Assembly: GCF_027409185.1 (NCBI RefSeq)
Contig: NC_084472.1
Coordinates: forward strand, 96,054,427 to 96,118,426
DNA: 64,000 nucleotides
Source: Cynocephalus volans
Taxonomy: Eukaryota > Chordata > Mammalia > Dermoptera > Cynocephalidae
Reading direction: 5' to 3'
The notes beneath the pieces are model-generated. The model was not told the DNA's origin, did not search any database, and was given only the letters and a program-made list of their open reading frames with translations. The number at the start of each line of letters is the position of its first letter. The first letter of the stretch is position 1. This document shows positions 22,546 through 34,297 of this stretch, piece by piece. A program made the translations under genes and the position numbers.

Positions 22546-23602
22546 AATTTTGCGGGAACAGTTCCACATCTATATACAAAGATATAAGCAAACAAACACC
22601 AACACATACATCCTTTTTTTTAGTTTAATAAACAAATCCTTAAAACTCTTTACCACGTGTTTTAAGTATTGAGTGTTTTAATTGGTTCGTCTTATATCCA
22701 GATAGCTACACAATGTCTGTGATGTTTTTCAGGGAGCTATGCCTTATAAACATATAGATTTTAGATTTGTTTACCATAAACAATTCTAACTAGATACATT
22801 TCACTCAAAGCATTTCTGAGATTAAGATTATTCTCATGGTAAGTACTATTAGTGTACTTACAAGAAAGTCTTGTATTTACATGTTACAATGCAATTGGAT
22901 CAGATCGTCTTTTTCTTGATTCTTTTTCAAAAGTGTCCTTCAGATATGGTAATGAAATAGATTGTAGAGTAGCTGGTTTACTTCCTTTCCATATCCCCTC
23001 AAAAATCTGTTAGAATATATCTTGAAGTAATCGTCTCAAAAAGAGACAATTCACAGACAGTTCACAGTAGGCAAACTTTTAATTATTACTTGTCTGGAAA
23101 TTCCTTTATTATGCACATAATTAATTTATAATATGTCTGGGTATATAGAATTTGGAACTAAAAAAATACATATAGTTTTTGCATGTTTGTTTTTCCTCAG
23201 TTGTTTAAATCCATTGCTGCTTGGTGTTCTGGAAGAAAGTGTTACAGCTGAGAAATATGATAATAATCTTATTTTCGTTCTATTACAATTAACCTATTTT
23301 TTTTTTCTGGAAATTTCAGGCACTTTTGTGAATCTTTAGTGTTTCAATGGTTTTGAAAAACAGATGAGGGTATAAGCCCTTTTCAGTCCTCAGTTTATTG
23401 AAGGTTGTCATTATCTGATAACTGGTGTCTTTTTTCCCACTCTGGTTCATTTTATGCTTTATTTTCTCTTATTCGTTTCCTCCCTTTCACTGTATCTAAC
23501 TCCCATCAGATAAATGCTGCAAGTACTAAATACGTTCTTCCTGAATCTCATTTCTCTCATATATTTTGATCTTCTCACGCTATAGTTTTTATTTTCTATT
23601 CC
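22546..23602. other. Unassigned AT-rich sequence
   Basis: No gene or named repeat recognised. Confidence 0.35.
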
Positions 23603-23824
23603 TGCACTAATACAGTAGCCATCAGCCATATGTGGCTATTCAAATTTACATGAAAATTAATTAAGATTAAATAAATTAAAAAAATCAATTTTCAACATTT
23701 CAAGTGTTCTAGCCACATTTTAAATGCTTTATGGTCACATGTAGCTAATGGGTACCATATGGGATAGAACAGATCTAGAACATTTCTATCATTGCACAAA
23801 GTTCTATTGGACAGTGTTATTCTG
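23603..23824 (-). mobile_element. MER5A-like hAT-Charlie element
   Basis: The plus strand shows CAGTAGCCATCAGCCATATG, GTGTTCTAGCCACATTT, TAGCTAATGGGTACCATATG and GTTCTATTGGACAGTG in the order of the complement of MER5A. It is a non-autonomous DNA transposon with no coding capacity. Confidence 0.85.
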
Positions 23825-25165
23825 GGCTATCTGCTTGAAATTTATTAAATTAAAAGCTTTAATTTCATATTTGATATTTAAATTTTCTGGTGCCTGACAG
23901 TTCATTTACTTTATTGAAAACTATTCTTGCATTAAAGAAATATTTTCTCGATGTTTTTAAAATACCAGTGAAATTGTTACTAATACTTTCTTATATTCCC
24001 AACTTGTCTTTATTATTCTAATTTCAGTTCTTCAGTTTTTCCTGATATATTTTTCTCATGTGCTGATGTGTGTTTCTCATTTATCTGGTAATCTTGGTAG
24101 AGTTAATTTTGCTCTAATCAAATTCAATGTCTATTTCTTAGTCATTTTATAATATCCTCTTTCCTTGTGACTAAATGAGATCTGAGGGACTTGTATAGTG
24201 CTATGACATTTGTATGGGATTGGCACATGTGCTTTTTTTTTTTTTTTAAATCTATCTACACTGGCAAAGGCTTAAATGTCATAAATTCCAACTGACCTTT
24301 AGTCATTAGTTCAATCATGTACCTGCTGTTTCCACCTGTTCCAACTTAGAGCAGTCTTCATGTTCATTGGCTCTTTTTCAGGTGATTCCACCACCTCTGT
24401 AGGAACAGAGGTCTCTGGCCTCACCTCCAGTCCTCCTCCATGCTTGTACTACACCACTCTGGAACATTGTTGTTTCTTACACTTACACCGGGTCTGGGAC
24501 TCATATCACTTCTGCTCTTAGGTAAAACCATTTTTCATATTCTGAGACTTTCTCTGTGGAGTGGTGAGCATAGGGTACCTTCTCAGGAATCCCACTGACA
24601 TTTCAGTTCTCTTTACTTTCCCTTCTACTCTCTCATTCTCTTTTATACATTCTGAGCAAGGAAAAGTTGTTTCTGATAAATCAAGTATTTTTCCAGAAAT
24701 TTTCGTATTTCTGAATCATCACTTTTGAGAGTCAAAATCCAAGAAATTGGATCGTTGGTTGTTTATATTCTTCAGTGTTTCCCTTTCTGAGGATAGAGTC
24801 CCAGCTTTGCCAGGGAGGGAGGCTCAGGAAGAAGGGCTGAAGTACGGCACAGTATTCCATTGACATTACTGACCTTGATAACTAGCAACCTTGCCCTCAC
24901 TCCCTGTTGTCTTTGCTTGTTTCCACTTTGGAGCTATGCATTGAAGAATTTTCATCTCAGGTTAATATGCACTTTTTGTGCATATTCTGGACAGCTCTTT
25001 CCTCTGCTCTGATTTATCCTCTGCTCAATACTATCCTCTTTGTATTTTGCAGAAACTTGTCTGAATATACAGTATTTTGATTTAGGCCAACATACGCTCT
25101 CATCACAGCTCTGTGATAAATTTATTCTACAGTATAAAATTTTACTGCTTTTTAAAAAACCCTTT
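23825..25165. other. Unassigned sequence
   Basis: AT-rich with a T15 run near 24233. No gene or repeat family was recognised. Confidence 0.35.
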
Positions 25166-25590
25166 AAGTGAAGCACAACACATATACAGTAAAGGGCATG
25201 AAGCATACTAGTTGTAAATACACTAGTCATAAATATAAAACTCAATGAATTTTTACATATACATTGACCTATATAACTCCACCATCCTAGAATGTTCTCT
25301 TGTGCCATTTCCAGGTCATTAACTGCTTCTCCTCACCCTGCATCAATGAGGTAACCTGTATTCTGACTCCTATCACCTTATATTAGTCTTGTTTGTTCTT
25401 GAACTTTATATAAATGGAATCAAAGATTATGTAGTTTTTTTGTAACTAGCTTCTTTCACACCACATAATGCCTGTGAGATTCATCCTTGCTGTTGCATAT
25501 ATAATAATAGTTTTTTTCTTTCATATTGCTGTGTAGTACTCCACTGTATAAATATATTACCATTTTTATTTAAATTGAAAATGGAGGGAA
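25166..25590 (-). mobile_element. Old L1 (L1ME/L1M-like) fragment
   Basis: Complement of an old L1 3' region. Landmarks include TATATAAATGGAATCAAAG, GCTTCTTTCACACCACATAATG, ATTCATCCTTGCTGTTGCAT and GCTGTGTAGTACTCCACTG. Heavily diverged. Confidence 0.65.
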
Positions 25591-26165
25591 AAGGAGCTCA
25601 TATGTTTTCATTCTGCTATCTTGCTTGAAAAAGTTATATAACTCTCATTTTATAGTACATCAAATCTGTCTTATGTTGTATGTGGTTATATAGTCACCTT
25701 CAAAAGACTGAATTACTTGAGAAGAGAAATATGCATTGTCACATTTTCTATCCTTTAAAAGTATCTTACATAGTACTTATCATATAGTGGGAATTCAATT
25801 AATATATGCTCAGAAGTAGAAACTTTAAATACATTTCTGCAGCAAAAAAGAGGTGAAATTAAAAAGAATACCAAGTTTTTTATTCTCAAATGCTAAATTC
25901 CTCTAGTATCAGATGGCTTAGCAAATTAAATGCGTTATTTATGTGTGCTGATTTATTTATATCTGTACCCAAATTATATCCAATTTGGGGGATTCACTTA
26001 AAGTTTAGTAGCACCACAAAGAAAATTTTTGAAATTTAACATTTTTAAACCTGTATTACAGAAACTTCTAGAGAATGTATAATTTACTTAAGCATTGCTG
26101 CAGTGAATTGGTTTGGTAGAGAAAAAATCTTAAAAAATTTAAACTGCTGGCTATCCGTGATTATT
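25591..26165. other. Unassigned AT-rich sequence
   Basis: No feature recognised before the pseudogene. Confidence 0.35.
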
Positions 26166-28089
26166 GTTATTGGCTCTGTGTGCTCACTGCTTGGAGTGAA
26201 ACACTGCTGGACACATGTGGCCAGGGTTATCGCTGGCTGTGGGCGCCTCACTGTGCACGTCACTGACCTGGCTCTGTAGCTCACAGGCAGATCTGAAACC
26301 CATCTCAGGTCAAAAAGGAAAATGAAGTACATTCTAGTTACTGGCGGTATTATACCAGGAATCATTGACATCAGCGTGGCCATAATACCGAAGTCATGTG
26401 GTTTACATATAACTTCAATTGAAATTGATCCCTACCTTACCACTGATGCTGGAACATTCTCTCCTTATGAGCATGGTGAAGTTTTTGTGCTGGATGATGG
26501 TGGGGAAGTAGACTTAGACCTGGATAGCTATGAGCAGTTCCCTGATATCCACCTCACCAAAGACTATAATCTGACCACTGGCGATATATACCAGTAGTCC
26601 ATTAACAAGGAATGTAAAGGATGTGGTCATGAGATAGGCATTAATACCTGTAGATGAAGATAGCCTAGAGCCTCAGGTGTGTTATTGAGCTCTGTGGAAC
26701 AATGAAAGATATAGAAAGCATGCCCTTATTGAGGTCTTTGGTCAGTTTCAGTTCTAGGTCAAAAGAGAGAACTTTTGTAAGTCTAATTCCTCGCTGGGGA
26801 ACAGAAGATTAAACATACCCAAAATAGTGTTCAGGAACTTAGAGGGCTTGGGCTTCCCCCAGGTCTGGTTGTATGCTGTTGCTCAAATCCTCTTGACACA
26901 TCAATGAGAGAGAAAATATTGATGTTCTGCCATGTTGAAACTGAACAAGTGATCTGTGTCCACAATGTCTCATCTATTTACTGAGTTCCCTCATTATTAA
27001 AGAAGAAGGGGGTCATAGATTAATTTCTCTGAAGACTTGACTTTCCTGTTGAGAGGCAGCCATGAAAAATGCTGAAGAAGTGTATAGAAATGACTGACAT
27101 GTATGATCGCTTGCTGGAGACCTGCTCTATTGCCCTGGTAGGCAAATACACAAAGTTCTCAGACTCCTATGCCTTTGCCAGTAAAGGTCTGGAGCTTTCT
27201 GCACTGGCCATCAACCACAAACTGGAAATCAAGTACGTAAATTCTACAGACTTGGAGCCGAGCAAGTTACAAGAACAGCCAGTATGCTACCATGAAGGCT
27301 GGCAGAAGCTCTGCAGTGCTCATGAAGCGCTGGTTCCAGGAGGGTGTGGTGTCCAAGGAACAGAAGGAAAAAATCCAAGCAATTGCCTCACGCAAACAGA
27401 AAAAGCTTTTTATTTTGGCTGTGTGCTTAGGAATTCAGTTGACGGTGGCCAAATTTTCAAGAAATGTGCTAGGATGGCAAGATGCCAATTCTACAGAGTT
27501 TGATCCTGAGACCAATCATCCTGTGCTCATAGACATGCCAGAACACAATCCTGAGTAGATGGCAGAGCCGTGAGGCAATGAAAGAGGAGAAGCCTGTTCC
27601 AGACCAAGAACTTGCTCATGAGGGAACTCTATGGAGATCCTACTTGGAAGAGAGGCACTGCTGCAGATTTGAGGTGAATCCAGTCTTGGAAAAGTGTTTG
27701 GAAGAGCAAGGCTTGGAGTTTGTTGGCTAAGATGTTGAAGGAGAAAGAACAGAAATTGTGGAGTTAGAAGGTCATCCTTTTTTCGTTGGGGTTCAGTACC
27801 ACCCTGAGTTCCTGTCCAGACCCATCAAGCCCTTCTTCCGCCTTCCTTTGGCCTCCTCCTGGCCTTGGTGGGGTGACTCCCACATTACCTTCAGAAAGGC
27901 TGCAGGCTCTCTCCCAGAGGTACCTATAGTGACAGAAGTGGAAGCAGCCCCCCTGACTCTGAAATCACTGAATTGAAGTTTCTATCAATAAATCACCATG
28001 CTTATCTGGTAAAGAATGATTCTTCAAGAAAGCCTTTGAACTTTGATAGAGTTTACAGCTTTGATTTTACATTTGGCTTTTGACTCTTC

Positions 28090-28392
28090 TGTTGGGCTGG
28101 ATCACAGACCCCTCTGCCCCATCCTGTGCAGGTTGCAGGTCAGATAGTTGAAAAAGGATTCTGGCAGCTGATGGCAGGGTAGACATACTTTATTCCCATG
28201 CGAGCTCTGCCAGCCAGTGGTTCACAGCCATTGTCTTTTATACACAATAATGGCAATGAGCCAAGGAGTAGATGGGCACACATGTGCAGTTACACTACTC
28301 TTACATAACTTATTTACAATGGATGTGCTGAATCACACCCAGTCGGATATGAGGCAAGGGGGCCTGACTATACTCACTCCATTTTCCTCACA
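28090..28392 (-). mobile_element. ERV solo LTR, family A copy 1
   Basis: The plus strand starts TGTTGGGCTGGATCACAGAC and ends TTTTCCTCACA. The minus strand shows U3 with TATAAAAGAC (complement 28233-28242), then AATAAA (complement 28189-28194), and the end ...CAGCCCAACA. A second copy lies at 57658-57952, which defines the repeat unit. No clear target duplication. Short (303 bp) and gammaretrovirus-like in layout. Confidence 0.8.
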
Positions 28393-28643
28393 ATTTGCTT
28401 TAAGTATTTTTATTAAGATTATTTTATTGTGGGGGAAAGGTATTTGAAAAACTTTGTCACTTGCATGTCTCATCACATATACTGGCTCCTTCTACATGAT
28501 GTACTGCCTGTTGTGTGACACTCTGCTTTGCAGTTCTCGGGATTCTAAGAGGAAAAACGGAACATCTGGATGGGAACTGATGATGGATGAGGCTGGGAGA
28601 GCACCCCGTCGATCTCATTATTTTTCCAACTACCTCATATCGT

Positions 28644-29106
28644 TGTGGATTTGAGCTAGGGCTAGGGTCTGGAGCACACAGACTCCTCGAGCCCATTTAC
28701 AAACCCTTCACATGCAGGTCTACAAGCTAGGTAACCAGACAAAAAGGTCCTTGGAGCCTTGATTGAAGAAGGAATAATCTTTATTCAGCCCACACCACAC
28801 TATGAGCTAAGCAGTCCACAGAGAAACTCAGAAACTCAGAAACTCAACTGCTATCAGCTAAGCCCAAAGAGAAACTAAGCAGCTGCCAGAAGAGTAAACA
28901 TGTTCTATTTTTAGTCATGAGCTCTCTGCCGGCCAGCCTCCTTCACAAACTGCAGAACACACAATAGCAATGAACTAAAAAGATACATTGGTGCACATGT
29001 GCACTAACTCCACCCACACACAACTTGTTTGTAAGAAATGTGCTGCATGACCCCCAACCAGACCTGAGCTGAGGGAGCCTGGCTAAATTATCCTGTTTTC
29101 CCTACA
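28644..29106 (-). mobile_element. ERV solo LTR, family B copy 1
   Basis: The plus strand runs from TGTGGATTTGAGCTAGGGC to TGTTTTCCCTACA. The other copy of this family lies in plus orientation at 50787-51254. AATAAA is at 28780-28785 (complement). A three-fold 8-bp repeat (28822-28845) is present here but not in the other copy. Its U3 start and a CACATGTGCA motif resemble family A, so A and B are probably related. Confidence 0.8.
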
Positions 29107-29612
29107 AGTGTGTTGCCTGGTGCTTTTCCTTGGATGTCTACACCATTATAAAGGGTGCCACTCAGACTTGATGAACACAGAAAGAACCTCTTAGCTAGCT
29201 AGTGCTTACAACACTTGGTGCTGCTGACCTGCAGACATTGCTTGCTACTAAGAGTGGTGAAGCCAGAGAAGAATCGCAGTACTGCCCTGAGTTGTGGGGA
29301 CTCTCAGTGCCAACTGTGGCTGGTTTTTATTGTCCAAAGGGATGGTCAGTTTGATGTCACATAAAACAGTAAGAAGTCTGTTTCTCTGAAGTGTGATTTT
29401 AAAATCTCCATGCCTTTGGCTGTGCTTTCTATTCTTGGGGCTGGGAAACACTCCTTGCCTCAAGAGGCCACTTAAAAAAGAGCAAATAATCTTTTGGGGA
29501 AACTGCCTCTTAAGCCCTCTCATATATGGACAGCTTTGACTCGAGGGTACTTGTTTCTTCCGGGATGGTGTTACTGCAATGAAAATGAAATATTAAAAGC
29601 TACTTTCTTAAT

Positions 29613-31317
29613 GTGATATAACAATAGGCACAGCCATGTGCCTACCATATTCTTACATTCTGACTGGACTTGATGTGTGTGCTCTAACTGAAGAAATAAA
29701 TAACACAGAATGAGAAAAAAAATTATCGTTACTGAAATTTTAGATTAGGAGAGAAGTTAAGTTTATCTTGAATGGTTTGTTTTCATAAATGAATTATAAT
29801 AATTATTATAGCATTTTGACAATGCATTAGCATTTAAGAGAAGACAAATTGAATAATATTGTATTTCATTTTGAACAGACTATGTATGATGGTCGAATTT
29901 GATCTTCAGAGGCAAACCAAGGGGAAAAACTAAATGTTCAGAAATATCCATGAGATGTCACTTGCCATCGAGGAGTAATAGCTCTCTGCTTTTGTAGATT
30001 GTACTGTGATTGTGTCCTTTGTTCATTATTTTAGCTTTTTTCTTCTTATATATAAATATACTCAGTAAACAGTATTTTTGTAATAGATTTTCTAGATATA
30101 AGGGGAGATTTTAAAGACAACATATTCTTGTTTCAAGTGCATTAAATTCAGACGTGTTAAAATATAGAGATGTGCTAAGGAAAACAAAATGCTATTAAAG
30201 TTTTTGTGTCTCTGTGATACCCCCAGGGAGATTTCTCTCAGCCGAAAAGTTAGCTTTCACAAAGCTACTTCCAAAGCCATTCAGCAGCTTGCCTCCGGTT
30301 AATGGAGTTTTAGTGGAAATAAAACCTAATGCATGAGGCAAAACAACAAGAAAATTTCTATTTAAGTCTTTCAAAGGGCTAAAGTATAAATTAAATATCC
30401 AAAGAAATGTGAAGAATCTATCAACAGTTTTTAATAATTGGAAATTTATATTATGTTTGAGGTAGGATTTGACACAGGAAAGAGAATCATTACTTCAGTT
30501 GTGGGTACAATGTTATTTTTATGGCCATTGAAGGAAATGATTTCATGTTTACATGTGAACACAACTCTCATCAGTGGCAAACAATAGTATGTGGGTTGAA
30601 AGGAATTCTTCACATGAATAATCAATTATTTAGAGGGAGGCTGTAGTGATTAACTCTAGAGTGTTGATACAGCTAATTATAAGTAAAATTTTATTCCCTT
30701 CCTAAAAAGGAGGAATGAAATTGCTAACAAATGATTAATTAAGAACAAAACTACATGTAATTTTTATGAGCAGAAGTCTCCGTTGGTCTTCCAGGGACCA
30801 ATAATTAAGTTTCATTATAATCTTTATGCCAGAAATAGAGCTTAACAGGAACCAATGTAGACATTCTTCAGCCAAATAGTAAGATATAGTTGATTCATGT
30901 ATAGGTACAATGAACAATTATGTTTTGTCATTTATCCATATTAACTTTAGGCAAATCAATTCGTTCAGTGTCATCCATAAGAATAGAGATACTCCTAATT
31001 TTCAGGACAGTTTTGCTAAATAAAAGAGATAAATGTTAGGAAAATATTTAGACAAATGCCTGAAACATAATAAGTTTTCACCTTGTTTTCAATTTTTGGT
31101 TTTCTTTTGAAATAGACACTTTTTATTCACAGACATATAATGAATGCTTCATTTCTTAACTGTATTTTGACAAAAACGTGAAGTCATTTTCTGAAACAAT
31201 AAGCAATGTAGCATTAAACACAAATTCTTTAGAATAGCATCTTTGAAGAAGAGAGATAGGGCTTCCGGTTTTCAAGTATGGCTTTACTTAGAAAACACCA
31301 GAATGTGTTCTTTGGTC
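29613..31317. other. Unassigned AT-rich sequence
   Basis: No gene or repeat family recognised. Confidence 0.35.
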
Positions 31318-31321
31318 CCTT

Positions 31322-31797
31322 TGAGGAAGGAAGCTAGACAGAGATAAGAGAGGGAGAAGGAAAAACTGGTTATTTGCAAATGGGACAAACTGGTTGCCTG
31401 AGCAGACACACACATGTGCAGAAGTGGAGACACAGACAATTCCAGGCAGGGACCCCCACTTTGGGCGCCATTCAGTTAGACCAATGAGTTCCCACCAGCT
31501 AGAGTGCCAATCTCTTTAACCAATACAACAGAGATTACATTCAGGGCTCAACCAATGACCAAATGGCATAAATCCAATCAAGAGGACTTAAAACCCCAGG
31601 AATGTAACTGTTGGGGCTCTTGAGCCTTCCTCTCTCTTGCTCAGACCCACTCCATTTCCTCCAGAGTGTTCTATTCCCTCTCATTTTGCTAAATAAAATT
31701 GTCTTTACCTTTCATTTCTGGTGTGTCTCATCCAATTCTTTGTTGAGACACCAAGAATCTGGACCTAGCCAGCGGGACCTGGAATTCTCCTGCTACA
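31322..31797 (+). mobile_element. ERV1-like solo LTR with 4-bp duplication
   Basis: Begins TGAGGAAGGAAGCTAG, ends TTCTCCTGCTACA, and is flanked by CCTT on both sides (31318-31321 and 31798-31801). AATAAAA near 31691 marks the R/U5 region. A 4-bp duplication fits gammaretrovirus-like integration. I cannot name the family. Confidence 0.8.
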
Positions 31798-31801
31798 CCT
31801 T

Positions 31802-32624
31802 TATCTGGGAGTGGTTATCCCATGATAAATGCTTGCAATTTTTCATATCCCTCCATTAAAGGAATCAGTTGCCTACTTTTCTACAGATTGGGTATTTGTT
31901 AGAATTTTCCAGTAATCACAGTCTAACAACAAAAAGAAGAGTTCAAATTAACAAAATTACAGAAAAAATAACAGAAAATTAACAAAAACAAAATGTATCT
32001 TTTCCCCTCCCCCCCCAAAACAAAACCTGAGCAAAATCCTAGTGGATCTGAGAGTGATTTGAAAAATACCTTTAGAAATATGCTCATTGAAGCTCTGTTC
32101 TGTTGATAAATGGATTCTGAATCACAGGAAATTTGGATAGCAGTTATTCATACAATAATTTATTATGTTAAAGAGCAGGAAACTAATCTGAGAAAAGTCA
32201 GAAAACAATATTTCCGGTATCAAAAACAATGAGTGATTGCCTCAATTTTGTTTAGACTGAATTATATAGCCTGTTAAAGTTTACATGATGGGAAATTGAT
32301 TTTGCAACCATGAACCTCCCCTCTAATTATGAAAACATGTCAGAATAGTTTGATTTTAAAGAATACTCAGTTTATAAATATATCATCCTATTTTGTAAAT
32401 ATGTTTTTCTTGATGCCATGATTTATAGTAATAGAGCAAAATGATGTGAAAATAAACTAAAAAGGTAAGGATATAATTGAAATATCAAACAATATTTTGA
32501 AAAAACTAAGCAAACCCAATTCACAGTTAATCATAAAACAGAAATTCTTGCCTGCCAAATTCCAGAAATTTAACAATATTTCTATTTTATTTGAGTTTTA
32601 TAACATAGTGTGTGTATACTTAGA
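31802..32624. other. Unassigned AT-rich sequence
   Basis: Apart from an A-rich stretch near 31960 nothing was recognised. Confidence 0.35.
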
Positions 32625-32800
32625 CCTGGGATATAGACCCTCTTTGATTGAAATCCTCCCCTCTTCTAGCTGTTTTGTCTTTGGCAAGTTACTTATTTTC
32701 TGTAATGGTTTGACCCCTCAACTGTAAAATGAGGATAACAGCAATTCTTATATCATATTGCCATTGTAAGGATTACATAAATTGATAAATGAAGTGTGAT
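32625..32800 (+). mobile_element. MIR SINE fragment
   Basis: It follows the MIR core and 3' part: TTTGGCAAGTTACTTATTTTC, CTCAACTGTAAAATGAGGATAA, TTGTAAGGATTACATAAATTG. Confidence 0.75.
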
Positions 32801-32830
32801 AGTTTTAGTGGTGTTTTAATTTTATGAAGT

Positions 32831-33403
32831 TGTAACAGGCTGAATAGAAGTGACTCCATTTTGTTAAACTTCTAAATAAAAAAAAAAAATTCTTACTTTT
32901 GTAACCTGAATTGCACAGCTTGCAGTTGGTCATTAGAATACAATGATTCTTGTTCACATGATTGCTAGAACATAATGACTTTTGCTCACACTGTACACAG
33001 AATAATAATAGAAGAAATTATTAACCCAGGTGTCCATTCTTTACTAGCTTACTAACTGGATCTTTCTGAGGTTAACAGGAACTGAATCCATGACTTGACT
33101 TCACGGAGGAGGGTCATCGTGAATCAGCTCCCACCTGAGAAGTTCTTCGATGTTTATCTGCAATTTTATGATTATGCCTGCATGTCCCTGCTTCGATCAC
33201 CATGAACCAGCCCTCACCACCTGTCCCTATAAAACCCTTGGACAAGTCTGGGAAAAGCAGAGATGGTGTTTGAGACATGAGTCCACCATTTCCCCAGGCT
33301 GCTGGCTTCTTGATGAAAGGCCACCTTTCCTTACACCAACACTTGTCTCTCAACAATTGGCTATTGAGTGGCGAGCAAATGGACCTTTGTAGTTTCAGTA
33401 ACA
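32831..33403 (+). mobile_element. ERV1-like solo LTR
   Basis: Starts TGTAACAGGCTGAATAGAAG and ends TTTCAGTAACA. It has a TATA-like CCCTATAAAACCC near 33223. The flanks AAGT and GAGT match in three of four bases, possibly a decayed 4-bp duplication. The family is not named. Confidence 0.6.
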
Positions 33404-33534
33404 GAGTTTCAGTTTTAAGCTAACTCGAATGTGAATTTTAATTTTGCTTTGGACATTTTCATTTCTTGGAAATTTTCTTTTATGAACTTCAACTCCATAA
33501 TCCTCTGAATTTATATTCCCACTTCTCTGAAGAA

Positions 33535-33735
33535 AAAAGTGCTCTGTGGCTTCCAAAGACAGAATCTCTGGGTTCAAATCCCAGTTCTGCCAATTCACTT
33601 TTATGCAATCTTAGACAAGTTACCTAAATCTTCTTTTCCTCAGTTTCCGCATCTGCAAAACTGGGAGAGGGGTACTACCAATTTCACAGGGCTGTTGAGA
33701 GAATTAAATTTATAAATCATCCCTTATGGCTAGCA
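33535..33735 (+). mobile_element. MIR SINE
   Basis: A good MIR match from the tRNA-like head (GGGTTCAAATCCCAGTTCTG, a box B relic) through the core (TTAGACAAGTTACCTAAATC, CCTCAGTTTCCGCATCTGC) to the tail (GAGAGAATTAAATTTATAAA). Confidence 0.85.
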
Positions 33736-34297
33736 TGCAAATTTAACTGCTATTCTCACTCTTTTTTATATATATAAATAAACTTTATTCCTACTTGTTT
33801 TTCTATTCATAGACAGCATGTCTTTTGTGTCTTACCAAAGGAGAGCAAGCTGGCATTTCTTTAAGTTTCTTCTTATTTTATGTTACAGCATTTTATAAAT
33901 CTGCTCTTTATTATGACTCCTTTACATGATTTTTTTTGAAAGCATAAATGCTCACTTCTTTTATGGAGGGGAGAGATTTTTTTCAGGCTCAAAGTTTGTT
34001 GTTGAGGTATCAGAAGTTTCTTAGATCACAGTTGACCTGTTCTCTCTGCTCATGAAATGACCGAATCCTTTCTCATATTTCTGGCTGAACAGAGTTTTGG
34101 TGTTTATGTTCTTTAACCCAACATACTGCAGTGCTGCAAGGCTTCAGTGGAGTGTCTCTTAGCTCCAATGTGTACTTCTTTGACTGCATAAATGGAGGGA
34201 CTGGAAAACTAATGCTCAAAATGAGATATTGTCAAGCCTCTTCCTCGAGGCTAGTAGTAATTATATTTTTGCTTTCCATGAGTTTCTATATGTGACT
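33736..34297. other. Unassigned AT-rich sequence
   Basis: No gene or repeat recognised. Confidence 0.35.

Larger units (their letters stand above)
26230..29612 (+). pseudogene. CTPS1: CTPS1 processed pseudogene, split by two LTRs
   Basis: Intronless, frame-broken copy of CTP synthase 1, which in life makes CTP from UTP, ATP and glutamine. Recognisable segments: the start at 26322 with [29 protein letters not shown] near 26460, the amidoligase end and linker ([20 protein letters not shown] near 27105), the glutaminase cysteine region (AVCLGIQ near 27420) and [15 protein letters not shown] near 27780 with the His and Glu of the triad, then a CTPS1-type (not CTPS2-type) C-terminus out of frame. 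Lesions: deletion of the GIGKG nucleotide loop, a stop at 26595-26597, an internal deletion near 26610 and several frameshifts. The 3'UTR-like tail runs on to an ATTAAA near 29591 and is interrupted by LTRs at 28090-28392 and 28644-29106. The 5' limit is approximate, and I saw no poly(A) tail or target duplication. Confidence 0.92.

Noticed and set aside
26084-26383. 99-codon minus-strand frame across the start of the CTPS1 copy
   Set aside because: It is antisense to pseudogene sequence and shows no family resemblance.
28644-29106. CRISPR-like array because of the short repeats at 28822-28845
   Set aside because: Three directly adjacent 8-bp units without spacers, inside an LTR of a mammalian genome.
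28090-29106. Reading the two LTRs as the ends of one provirus
   Set aside because: The LTRs differ too much in length and sequence, and the 251 bases between show no primer-binding site, polypurine tract or retroviral frame.
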